Below, piece after piece: positions 7,636 to 13,596 of a stretch of 13,596 nt of DNA. Position 1 is the first letter of the stretch. Every line of letters starts with the position of its first letter. The DNA is from CAZPEV01 sp964585635 (GTDB lineage Bacteria; Zixibacteria; MSB-5A5; GN15; JAAZOE01), in the NCBI GenBank assembly GCA_964585635.1, contig CAZPEV010000084.1:1-13596 (forward strand), given 5' to 3'. Under the pieces are notes generated by a model. The model was not told the origin of the DNA. It was given only the letters and a program-made list of their open reading frames with translations, and did no database searches. The position numbers and the translations under genes are program-made.

Positions 7636-8834
7636 GAGGCCTCCCCAGAAGGGGACGAATCGCACAGCGAAACGAATAAGCGGTACATCCGATCGATCAG
7701 CACCGGCGTCGCGAAATCCGCCATGACCCGGGTGAATCCCCCGTCACCCAAGCGCGTGCGCAGGTCGCGATCGACGAGGATTCTTTTCAGGGCCTCGGCC
7801 AAGCCATCGCGATCGCCGACGGTGAATAGCAATCCGTTCCGATCATGCCCGACAATATCGACGATGCCACCCGACCGGGCGGCCACGACCGGGCGACCGG
7901 TGGCGCCGGCCTCGACCAGCACCAGGCCGAACCCCTCATCCTCGGAGACCAGGGTCACGACGTCCGCCTCTCGATACAAACGCCCCAGCTTCTGCTGCGC
8001 CACGAGGGGAATGAATTCAACGCGATCCGACAGCCCCGCCTGTCGCACCCGGTCGCGCAGTTCCTCCTCCAACGGCCCCTCACCCACCATCCTCAGGCAA
8101 AAAGGAATACCCTCCGCCGCGACCTTGGCGCAGGCGGCAATCAGATCATCCAGCCGCTTCTGGCGGGTAAACCGCGCCACCGAAAGAATGACCGGAACCT
8201 CATGATCGGGCAGGGCGGCCTTGGGGAAGTTCTCCATCCCGATCGGCATCGGCAGCACGACCGCGCGGTCAGGCGAAAAATCGCCGACCTGCCGGCATAG
8301 TCGTTCCTTGAGAAACGCCGACACCACCGTGGCCCGGCTGGTCCTATGGTAGACATAGGTGCTCAGGGCGCGGATCAGATGACCCTTGCCTAAAAGCGAG
8401 ATGTCGGTCCCGTGCGACGAAATCACCAGCGGCGTACCAAGCCTGGAGGCTATCCGGGCCGCGACCAATCCCGGCGGAATCCACCAGTTGGCCCAGATCA
8501 GATCGGCCTTTTCCGAACGACAGACCCGCCCGGCGGCGCGATAGAACGACCACAGAAAACAGACGAAAACCAGCCTGGCGAAAATCGACCCGGCCACCTC
8601 CTGATGCATATTGCCGGTATAGGCGATCGGCTTGAGACGAAAGAATGGATACGGAAATCTGATTATCCGAACGCCGTCGATTGTTTCCTCAGGCAGCAGA
8701 CCCGAGGCGTGGGGACAAACGACGGTCAGCTTCAATCCCCGCTCGACCAGCCCAGCCGAGAGGCGGTGCAAATAGAGCGCGGTGAGATCTCCCCGACGGC
8801 GGATATAGTTGTGGGTGATAACGACGATGTTCAA
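7632..8834 (-). CDS. Glycosyltransferase family 4 (GT-B fold)
   Basis: This is a 400-residue GT-B enzyme with two Rossmann domains. The N-terminal acceptor domain begins MNIVVITHNYIRRRGD and carries ISSHGTDISLLGKG at 138-151. The C-terminal nucleotide-sugar domain has ILSVARFTRQKRLDDLI at 216-231, with R221 and K226 in the phosphate-binding positions. It also has MVGEGPLEEEL at 249-259 and the EX7E pair E300 and E308 in SEDEGFGLVLVEAGATGRPV. It is a retaining cytoplasmic transferase that adds one sugar from an NDP donor to the lipid-linked glycan; donor and linkage are not readable. The start codon is TTG at 8834. No ATG lies nearby, the frame begins exactly at the first beta strand, and AGG sits upstream, so the TTG is well supported. 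It is five bases after the previous stop and ends with a four-base overlap into the flippase-like gene. Confidence 0.93.
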   Translation of the reverse strand: MNIVVITHNYIRRRGDLTALYLHRLSAGLVERGLKLTVVCPHASGLLPEETIDGVRIIRFPYPFFRLKPIAYTGNMHQEVAGSIFARLVFVCFLWSFYRAAGRVCRSEKADLIWANWWIPPGLVAARIASRLGTPLVISSHGTDISLLGKGHLIRALSTYVYHRTSRATVVSAFLKERLCRQVGDFSPDRAVVLPMPIGMENFPKAALPDHEVPVILSVARFTRQKRLDDLIAACAKVAAEGIPFCLRMVGEGPLEEELRDRVRQAGLSDRVEFIPLVAQQKLGRLYREADVVTLVSEDEGFGLVLVEAGATGRPVVAARSGGIVDIVGHDRNGLLFTVGDRDGLAEALKRILVDRDLRTRLGDGGFTRVMADFATPVLIDRMYRLFVSLCDSSPSGEAS

Positions 8835-8839
8835 GGGCG

Positions 8840-9817
8840 CTACCTATCCGTCTGATCGGATTCGGGCTTCTTGTCTGCTTCCAGTCGCCGCAGGGAATTC
8901 CTCAATCCGGCCAGTTCTTCCTTAATGGCGGTCAAGGCCTCGGCCAGAAAACCGAGGACAAAGAACGACACCCCCATCACCGTCAGCAGAATAACCAGAT
9001 ATAGTACCGGGCGAAACCCGATGCCATGGACCACCCGGAAATAGAGGGCCACCAGGCCGGTTATGGCCCCCAAACCGGTCAGGATTGTTCCGGGGAGGCC
9101 GAAAAACAGCAGCGGCTTTTTGAGCAGCGTCAGCTGCGATTTGACCGCCAGCATATCCAGAACTCCCACCGGAATGCGCCAAAAACCGGAGAATTTCGAT
9201 TCGCCGCTGTACCGCTGGTACAGCCGGATCTTCACCTCGTCGACCCTATACCCCTGCTCCACCGCCAGCACCACCAGATAACGATGCCTATCTCGCCGCA
9301 GAAACATGTCGTCGACCACTTCCCGCCGAAAGGCCTTGACCGAGTTGGCGTCGTGCACCTTCAGCCCAAAGATGCGGCGCGACAGGCTGTTATAGATGGT
9401 CGAGACGAACCGCTTTCCGTACTCGCCCTGTTTCCAACCAGTAACCATATCGTTCCCCTCATCGATCTTGGCGATCAGCTTGGGGATATCCTCCGGACGG
9501 TATTGCAGATCAGCCGGGTAGAAGACAAAGATATCACCGCGGGCGGCGGCAAATCCGGTCTGCAGCGCTTTAGTCAGGCCCTGATTATGGCTGTGGCTCA
9601 ACACCCGTAGAAAAGAATTCTTCGGCTGCATCCCGGCCAGAATGGCGGAAGTGCGATCGGTGGAGCCGTCGTCGACCATGACGACTTCAAACGCAAACGG
9701 CGCCGTCCGCGCCAAGTCGTCAAACTGCCGGCACAATTCCTCGACGTTCCCATCCTCATTATAGGCGGGAACGATGACAGAGACGCGGGGATTATGGCTC
9801 GGATTCTGCGGCTGCAT
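8840..9817 (-). CDS. Membrane GT2, polyprenyl-phosphate sugar synthase type (GtrB/ArnC-like)
   Basis: The GT-A domain occupies residues 10-225: RVSVIVPAYNEDGNVEEL (11-28), VVMVDDGSTDRTS (45-57), HNQGLTKALQTGF (77-89), FVFYPADLQYRPEDIPKL (97-114) and RRIFGLKVHDANSVKAFRRE (147-166). Two TM helices follow at about 235-260 and 270-292, then a short charged coiled-coil-like tail (AIKEELAGLRNSLRRLEADK). This is the layout of GtrB, ArnC and bacterial DPM-type enzymes, which put one sugar on undecaprenyl phosphate at the inner face of the membrane. Oddities are that the usual first acid of the DxD motif is proline here (PADLQ), and the later D-x-GC/GGFK motif reads DANSVKAF. The ATG at 9817 is preceded by AGGAAAG and overlaps the upstream gene by 26 bases. 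No later start would keep the first strand. Family sure; sugar unknown. Confidence 0.9.
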   Translation of the reverse strand: MQPQNPSHNPRVSVIVPAYNEDGNVEELCRQFDDLARTAPFAFEVVMVDDGSTDRTSAILAGMQPKNSFLRVLSHSHNQGLTKALQTGFAAARGDIFVFYPADLQYRPEDIPKLIAKIDEGNDMVTGWKQGEYGKRFVSTIYNSLSRRIFGLKVHDANSVKAFRREVVDDMFLRRDRHRYLVVLAVEQGYRVDEVKIRLYQRYSGESKFSGFWRIPVGVLDMLAVKSQLTLLKKPLLFFGLPGTILTGLGAITGLVALYFRVVHGIGFRPVLYLVILLTVMGVSFFVLGFLAEALTAIKEELAGLRNSLRRLEADKKPESDQTDR

Positions 9818-11957
9818 TGGTATCTTTCCTCATGAAATCTTTTAAAAAATCACCAAAGTCATGATATCCCAGATCATACTTCGTCGCCAAGTCGACATGA
9901 GTGTCACCGACGGTCCGCAAGGAGTCGCTATTCAGTATATCGGCCTTGGCAATATATGCCTGACCCAATAAATAGTGAAGATTAAAATCGGTCGGCGAAA
10001 ACTTGACGGCTCGGGAAAAGAATGCGATGGCGCTGTCGCTTTGCATCCGCTGCTGAGCGAAATACCCGGCCAGGATATTGCCCGAGATGTTGTCCGGATT
10101 CAGCTTGAGGAAGCGGTTCAGATAGACCCGGGCCGAGTCTGCCCGGCGGAGGTCGTTGAATCGCATGGCCCGCTCGAAATTGGACAGCAGATAGGTGGCG
10201 GCCTGGGCATTGCCCGTGTAATAGGCGATGCGGTACACCGACAATTTGCGGCAATTGACATAGTAGTGGCAGACCAGCTTGGCTTTCTTCATGATTTCCG
10301 GATATAACTGCCGCGCCACCTCCTCGTTCGATTTCTCGACGATCAGATGCGTCACCGGAAAACGACGAAAGAGCAGCGAATCGGGACGGCTCGTCCCGAA
10401 AATGTGAATTATGGATCCGAGGTCGTTTTCCAGCGCCAGGGCTGGGCCGAACGGCCCCGATATCACCGCGCCGGGCGCCAGAATGACGCCCAGGTCGCGC
10501 GACGCCTGCGGTGTCGTGTATAGCGGCGTCGCCGCCCAGGACAAATAGTTCTTCCCCTGGTAGAAAACGCACACCAGGAGAATAAGAGCGATTCCGCCAT
10601 ATCTGGCCCAGGACGGGAAGCGGACGGCTTGCTCGCGTCGCTTCCGGGCCAACAAAACATACTCGACAATGAACGCCGCCACAATCGCGGCAACGTACCA
10701 GATCGCCTGCTGATAGTAAAAATCAAATCCCAGCTTGGCGACAATTACGCCACCCACCTGATAGGCCAGCAGCAGCATCAAGAAGAACAGGATCACGATG
10801 AAGATTTTCGACCGGCTGAGCAGGTTGACCGGATGCCTGAGACTGCGCAGGGCACCGATCGCCGCCGCCGTCAGCGCCGCCAGGGGAAAAATCATGCTCG
10901 TTTGGAACCTGACGGGCTGATAGTTCCAGGGCATCTGCGCCAGATAGACGCTCACCAACCAGGCGGCCAGGGCGAACAGCATCGGGTTGCGACAGGGAAT
11001 ATCATCCGGGCCGCGATCCCGCTTAAACAGCAAACCGGCCAGCACGACAACGGTTATCAAGGAAGCGACGCTCATGGCCGGCATACGATCGAAAAATTCG
11101 GAATCTTCTCCGAAAACAAGGAACTTCCATAGAAACCGCCATGGCGATTGGAGACCCTCCGGCATCCCGTACAGTCCCAGAGCCTGTTCCCCGACATAGC
11201 CGGTCACCGAGGAGGCGTGAGGCCGAAAGATGACAAAAAACCACAAGCCCGCAACCAAGGCAAATCCGCCCGCAAAGGCCAGCGCGTACCGAAGGGAAGC
11301 GCTTTCCTTGGCGTAAATCCAGCGGATCAGATAATATGCTATCGGTACCCCGATGAAGGCCGCCCCGATGATCTTTCCGAAGACAATTGCCGCCGCCGTC
11401 AGACATCCGAAGGCCACGTGACTCGCGTATCGATCCTCGGCGTACGCTACCGCGGCCAGCCCGGCCACAAACAGGAAATTCATGCCGGTCTCCAGGAACG
11501 GCCGGCGACCGAAGAAAATACCCAGGTAGTTGACGCCGACAAAGAACAGCGCCAGAAGCGCCCCGCCGCTGCCCAGGGAGTGCCGTACCACAACATAGAA
11601 CAGCAGAATCGACAACAGTGACAGGATCACGCCGACCAGGTTGGCCTGATATATCCCCACCCCGAATACGGCAAAGACCACCCGGGCCAAGGCCGAGACG
11701 AGTGAATACTCGTAGGTGATGTAGCGGTCATCATGGGAGGGATTCCAGTCGCCGGTCAGGACGGCGTTGCGCGCAAACATGGTGTACTGCGGGGGATCGG
11801 TCTCGATGTCCTGAGAAAACGATATCCCCTGGGGCGGATCGGCCCCAAGATGATAGAAGCGAAGCGATACCGCCAATGCAAAGAGGATAACGAACCAGAC
11901 GATTTCCCATCGAAGCGGGAGTTGCCATTTGAATATGTCAGTCGATTCGCTCTGCAT
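9792..11957 (-). CDS. GT39-like membrane glycosyltransferase with C-terminal TPR repeats
   Basis: The protein is 721 residues. A first TM helix at about 18-36 is followed by an extracytoplasmic loop (GISFSQDIETDPPQYTMFAR, 44-63). Its acidic residues occupy the place of the catalytic DE or ED pair of PMT/ArnT enzymes. FFGRRPFLETGMNFLF (148-163) matches the second conserved GT39 motif. About eleven helices continue to about 467. A soluble part starts at about 480, with TPR-like helical repeats between about 585 and 675, for example LKLNPDNISGNILAGYFAQQ and FSPTDFNLHYLLGQAYIA. Such enzymes move a sugar from a polyprenyl-phosphate donor to an acceptor outside the inner membrane, and the TPRs may bind that acceptor. 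I chose ATG 11957 because GGGAAAG precedes it at good distance and a promoter lies 25 bases upstream. A TTG at 12017 would begin inside the -35 box. This is the first gene of the operon, so its promoter drives the rest. Confidence 0.88.
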   Translation of the reverse strand: MQSESTDIFKWQLPLRWEIVWFVILFALAVSLRFYHLGADPPQGISFSQDIETDPPQYTMFARNAVLTGDWNPSHDDRYITYEYSLVSALARVVFAVFGVGIYQANLVGVILSLLSILLFYVVVRHSLGSGGALLALFFVGVNYLGIFFGRRPFLETGMNFLFVAGLAAVAYAEDRYASHVAFGCLTAAAIVFGKIIGAAFIGVPIAYYLIRWIYAKESASLRYALAFAGGFALVAGLWFFVIFRPHASSVTGYVGEQALGLYGMPEGLQSPWRFLWKFLVFGEDSEFFDRMPAMSVASLITVVVLAGLLFKRDRGPDDIPCRNPMLFALAAWLVSVYLAQMPWNYQPVRFQTSMIFPLAALTAAAIGALRSLRHPVNLLSRSKIFIVILFFLMLLLAYQVGGVIVAKLGFDFYYQQAIWYVAAIVAAFIVEYVLLARKRREQAVRFPSWARYGGIALILLVCVFYQGKNYLSWAATPLYTTPQASRDLGVILAPGAVISGPFGPALALENDLGSIIHIFGTSRPDSLLFRRFPVTHLIVEKSNEEVARQLYPEIMKKAKLVCHYYVNCRKLSVYRIAYYTGNAQAATYLLSNFERAMRFNDLRRADSARVYLNRFLKLNPDNISGNILAGYFAQQRMQSDSAIAFFSRAVKFSPTDFNLHYLLGQAYIAKADILNSDSLRTVGDTHVDLATKYDLGYHDFGDFLKDFMRKDTNAAAESEP

Positions 11958-11988
11958 GGACGATCTTTCCCGTATGCACCAATACCAT

Positions 11989-12017
11989 AATCTACGCTCT
12001 CGCGCGATTAGGGTCAA
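11989..12017 (-). promoter_or_regulatory. Sigma70-type promoter of the glycan operon
   Basis: Read on the minus strand, TTGACC (12017-12012) and TAGATT (11994-11989) are separated by exactly 17 bases. The -35 matches the consensus in five of six positions and the -10 in four of six, including the first TA and the last T. Transcription would begin near 11982, leaving a leader of about 25 bases that contains the GGGAAAG ribosome binding site and ends at the ATG at 11957. It is the only convincing promoter I see for the minus-strand genes from 11957 to the left edge. Sigma preference in this organism is assumed, not known. Confidence 0.65.
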
Positions 12018-12097
12018 GGGCGATATCAGGTTCCGGAATGATACCCGGCGCCAAAATGAGAAAGGCCAGTTGAAGATTCCCTTTTAGGTTCAGTCGA

Positions 12098-12106
12098 TGG
12101 TATATT
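12098..12106 (+). promoter_or_regulatory. Possible extended -10 promoter of the FKBP gene
   Basis: TGG followed by TATATT at 12101-12106 makes an extended -10 element (TGnTATATT, five of six matches). No good -35 lies 16-18 bases upstream; a TTGAAG at 12070-12075 is 25 bases away, too far for a standard promoter. A transcript would start near 12113 and have a leader of about 85 bases. I see no clear operator or riboswitch in the 240-base divergent region 11958-12197, which otherwise holds only this element, the opposite promoter and the ribosome binding sites. Confidence 0.35.
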
Positions 12107-12197
12107 GCCCGTCAAAGAATTGATTGGCGCCGTGCGATTCTTGCCTGCGACCCCGCCTCCGCTCCCGGCGCCGGAAACCGATTTAGAGGAGATGACG

Positions 12198-12626
12198 ATG
12201 ACTCAGGCCAAGAATGGAGATACCGTCCGCGTTCATTATACCGGCAAACTCGACGATGGCTCCGTGTTTGATTCCTCGCGGGATCGGGAGCCGCTGGAAT
12301 TCACCCTCGGGAGTAACAAAATTATCCCCGGTTTCGAGCAGGGGATTATCGGCATGCGGAAGGGGGAAACGAAGACGCTGACCCTTCCGCCGGAAAAAGC
12401 GTACGGTTCGGACCAAGCCAAAATCTACCTGGAAGTGCCTCGCAGTCAATTCCCGGCCGAGGCGCAATTCGACGAGGGTCAGACGATCCAACTTCGCCAG
12501 GCCAACGGCAGCATCGTCGCCGTCATCGTCTGGGAAATGAGAGAGGAAACGATCGTTCTCGAAGGCGTGCATCCATTGGCGGGAAAGACGTTGATCTTCG
12601 ACGTCGAGTTGATGGATGTCCGCTGA
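12198..12626 (+). CDS. FKBP-type peptidyl-prolyl isomerase, SlyD-like
   Basis: This is a 142-residue cytoplasmic prolyl isomerase and chaperone. The split FKBP domain is clear: GDTVRVHYTGKLDDGSVFDS (7-26), PLEFTLGSNKIIPGFEQGI (32-50), GMRKGETKTLTLPPEKAYG (52-70), then an inserted chaperone (IF) domain at about 71-118, then HPLAGKTLIFDVELMDV (125-141), which closes the sheet. This order is that of SlyD and its relatives, which speed proline cis/trans isomerisation and hold unfolded chains. The histidine- and cysteine-rich metal-binding tail of E. coli SlyD is absent, as in many family members. In the usual NHPLAG motif the asparagine is valine. There is no signal peptide. GAGGA seven bases before the ATG at 12198 decides the start. 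The ATG at 12192 overlaps that site, and a TTG at 12105 would add an unrelated proline-rich stretch. It is transcribed alone, divergent from the glycan operon. Confidence 0.92.
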   Translation: MTQAKNGDTVRVHYTGKLDDGSVFDSSRDREPLEFTLGSNKIIPGFEQGIIGMRKGETKTLTLPPEKAYGSDQAKIYLEVPRSQFPAEAQFDEGQTIQLRQANGSIVAVIVWEMREETIVLEGVHPLAGKTLIFDVELMDVR

Positions 12627-12669
12627 CCCTGTCATTGCGATGTATTATCAGATAAAACGGCAAGAAGCA

Positions 12670-12722
12670 ACCGGCGGATCATATTCCCGACCACAATTTT
12701 ATTGACGGTCTCCCCCGCCGGT
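12670..12722. terminator. Nested inverted repeat between convergent genes, possible bidirectional terminator
   Basis: An eight-base perfect inverted repeat, ACCGGCGG at 12670-12677 and CCGCCGGT at 12715-12722, encloses a second short pair, GACC at 12689-12692 and GGTC at 12707-12710, with an AT-rich loop ACAATTTTATTGAC. The structure lies between the plus-strand FKBP stop (12626) and the minus-strand membrane-protein stop (12722-12724), where a shared terminator would be expected. It lacks an uninterrupted U tract directly after either arm and the outer stem has internal unpaired bases, so it is not a classical intrinsic terminator. A weak call based on position and symmetry. Confidence 0.35.
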
Positions 12723-13126
12723 CAGGGCCGGTGGAGAGTGATGCGCGCCTCCCACTTCTTGGTGGCTAGGTACTGCAGGATATGAAGCGCCAAGAGCGCC
12801 GCCAGCAATATCACATTAATGGCGATCATGATGTTCTGTGCCAGCGACAATACCGCCCCCAAGACAAAGCCGAGGATCCAAACCGCGGCGGCAATGAAGG
12901 CCATTAGGTAAACCCCATCCTCCTTCTTGAAGTACCCATAGACCGCGCCTAAAATGAGGGAAATATAATAGGCTATCAGCGTGGGAATGAGTAATACGTC
13001 GGGCGCGGATTCGAGCCATCCCACATGAAGGAGTCTTCCCATCACCCCAAAGATTACCATAATCCCCAGAAGCGGCAGGGGCAGATAGGTCGCGGTGGTG
13101 AGAACTTTAAACCATCTGGTCTTCAT
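12722..13126 (-). CDS. Small four-TM membrane protein of unknown function
   Basis: I do not recognise this 134-residue protein. It has four hydrophobic segments, at about 14-33, 43-66, 72-95 and 98-120, a basic N terminus (MKTRWFK) and a short basic C-terminal tail (KKWEARITLHRP). Between helices two and three lies a charged loop, YFKKEDG. There are no cysteines or obvious metal or catalytic residues, and acidic residues in the helices are few. The ATG at 13126 is supported by AGGAAG five to six bases upstream. A much longer in-frame reading would run back antisense-like through the dihydroorotase gene in another frame and is not real. It begins 50 bases after the dihydroorotase stop on the same strand, so the two are probably co-transcribed. 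Nothing in the sequence links it directly to pyrimidine metabolism. Confidence 0.8.
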   Translation of the reverse strand: MKTRWFKVLTTATYLPLPLLGIMVIFGVMGRLLHVGWLESAPDVLLIPTLIAYYISLILGAVYGYFKKEDGVYLMAFIAAAVWILGFVLGAVLSLAQNIMIAINVILLAALLALHILQYLATKKWEARITLHRP

Positions 13127-13176
13127 GGCTGCTTCCTTTCTGGAATCTACTCCTATTGGGACGTTATCTCTTCTCG

Positions 13177-13596
13177 TTATACACCGTCCTGGTGGGTAAT
13201 GCGCCCATTCATTATGGTGGCGATAACCTTCCCCTTCAACGTCCGTCCGATAAAGGGAGAATTCTTGCTCTTGGACAGGATCGTTTCCTTGCGGGCGACC
13301 CATTCCCGATCGGGATGGAAAATCACCAAATCGGCCGTCTCGCCGGCCGTCAGGCCGTTGCAGGGGATGCCGACGATGGCGGCCGGGTTGGAGCTGAGTT
13401 TGCGGATAAGGTCGAGCAGCGTCAGATAGCCCCGGTCGACCAATTCGGTAATGGCCAGCCCCAGACAGGTTTCCAGGCCGATCATACCGGGAGGGGCCTG
13501 GTCGAATTCGACATCCTTCTCTTCCTCGGTGTGCGGCGCATGATCGGTGGCGATGCAATCGATCGTGCCGTCGACGAGGCCGGCTACAAGATTCCC
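13177..13596 (-). CDS. pyrC: Dihydroorotase, C-terminal fragment cut by the right edge
   Basis: The frame is open to the window edge and gives the last 139 residues. Dihydroorotase closes carbamoyl-aspartate to dihydroorotate in pyrimidine synthesis, in the cytoplasm. The fragment shows DGTIDCIATDHAPHTEEEK (fragment residues 9-27), where the aspartate of ATDHAPH is the catalytic base near the zinc site. It also shows APPGMIGLET (32-41), which contacts the substrate, LSSNPAAIVGIP (70-81), and the closing beta region with GETADLVIFHP (88-98) and FIGRTLKGKVIATIMNG (118-134). These are typical of class I, B. subtilis PyrC-like enzymes rather than the E. coli type. The N-terminal HxH zinc ligands lie outside the window. 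An internal ATG at 13485 is only the methionine of PGMIG. The stop is TAA at 13177. Confidence 0.96.
   Translation of the reverse strand, partial: GNLVAGLVDGTIDCIATDHAPHTEEEKDVEFDQAPPGMIGLETCLGLAITELVDRGYLTLLDLIRKLSSNPAAIVGIPCNGLTAGETADLVIFHPDREWVARKETILSKSKNSPFIGRTLKGKVIATIMNGRITHQDGV

Noticed and set aside
12105..12197. TTG-initiated N-terminal extension of the FKBP protein
   Set aside because: It overlaps the candidate -10 box, has no ribosome binding site, and adds a proline-rich stretch foreign to the SlyD family.
13127..13558. N-terminal extension of the small membrane protein back through the dihydroorotase region
   Set aside because: The extension lies out of frame over the real dihydroorotase C terminus; the ATG at 13126 has a good ribosome binding site and starts right before the first TM helix.
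1..13596. CRISPR arrays, tRNA or rRNA genes, insertion sequences, phage or defence genes
   Set aside because: No regularly spaced repeats, no tRNA-like cloverleaf arms, no transposase or integrase motifs were seen; the strands are almost fully used by the genes listed.

Overview
The window reads as a piece of a GC-rich bacterial chromosome, by eye in the high 50s percent GC. A run of ten Ns suggests a draft or metagenome assembly. The housekeeping genes (accA, a PtsN-type EIIA, a dihydroorotase, a SlyD-like FKBP) are bacterial. Their company, namely YfhO-like, GT39-TPR and UPF0104-type membrane proteins, is the sort seen in deep-branching Gram-negative lineages such as Zixibacteria and the wider FCB or deltaproteobacterial groups. 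That placement is inference; no rRNA is present to fix it.

Layout. Positions 11957 down to 1 form one long minus-strand operon with overlaps or gaps of at most about 90 bases. In transcription order it holds a GT39-like membrane glycosyltransferase with C-terminal TPRs (9792-11957), a membrane GT2 polyprenyl-phosphate-sugar synthase type (8840-9817), a GT4 glycosyltransferase (7632-8834), a UPF0104/LPG-synthase-TM flippase-like protein (6703-7635), a YfhO-family membrane protein (4285-6696), a dolichyl-phosphate-mannose synthase type GT2 (3555-4283), a rhamnosyltransferase-like GT2 (2679-3551), and a WecA/TagO/MraY-superfamily sugar-1-phosphate transferase (1601-2682, broken by the N gap). 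After these come accA (639-1601), a PtsN-like EIIA (99-551) and the first codons of an unidentified gene at the left edge. A good sigma70-type promoter (TTGACC, 17 bases, TAGATT) lies just upstream of the first gene.

The right end differs. A SlyD-like FKBP gene (12198-12626) runs on the plus strand, divergent from the operon. It converges on a minus-strand pair: a dihydroorotase fragment cut by the right edge (13177-13596) and a small four-TM protein of unknown function (12722-13126). A nested inverted repeat sits between the convergent genes.

How the genes fit together (inference from families). The WecA-like enzyme would start a polyprenyl-pyrophosphate-linked glycan. The GT2 and GT4 enzymes would extend it in the cytoplasm. 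The two polyprenyl-phosphate-sugar synthases would make lipid-linked monosaccharides, which the UPF0104-type protein may help move across the membrane. The two large multi-TM GT-C-like proteins would use these donors on the outer face. Each GT-C-like gene sits directly before one polyprenyl-sugar synthase, which suggests two donor/transferase modules. No Wzx, Wzy, ABC exporter or ligase is visible in the window, so the final acceptor (protein, lipid or wall polymer) is unknown. accA and the EIIA at the tail would tie membrane-lipid supply and a phosphorelay sensor to the same transcript. I found no tRNA, rRNA, CRISPR array, insertion sequence or integrase.
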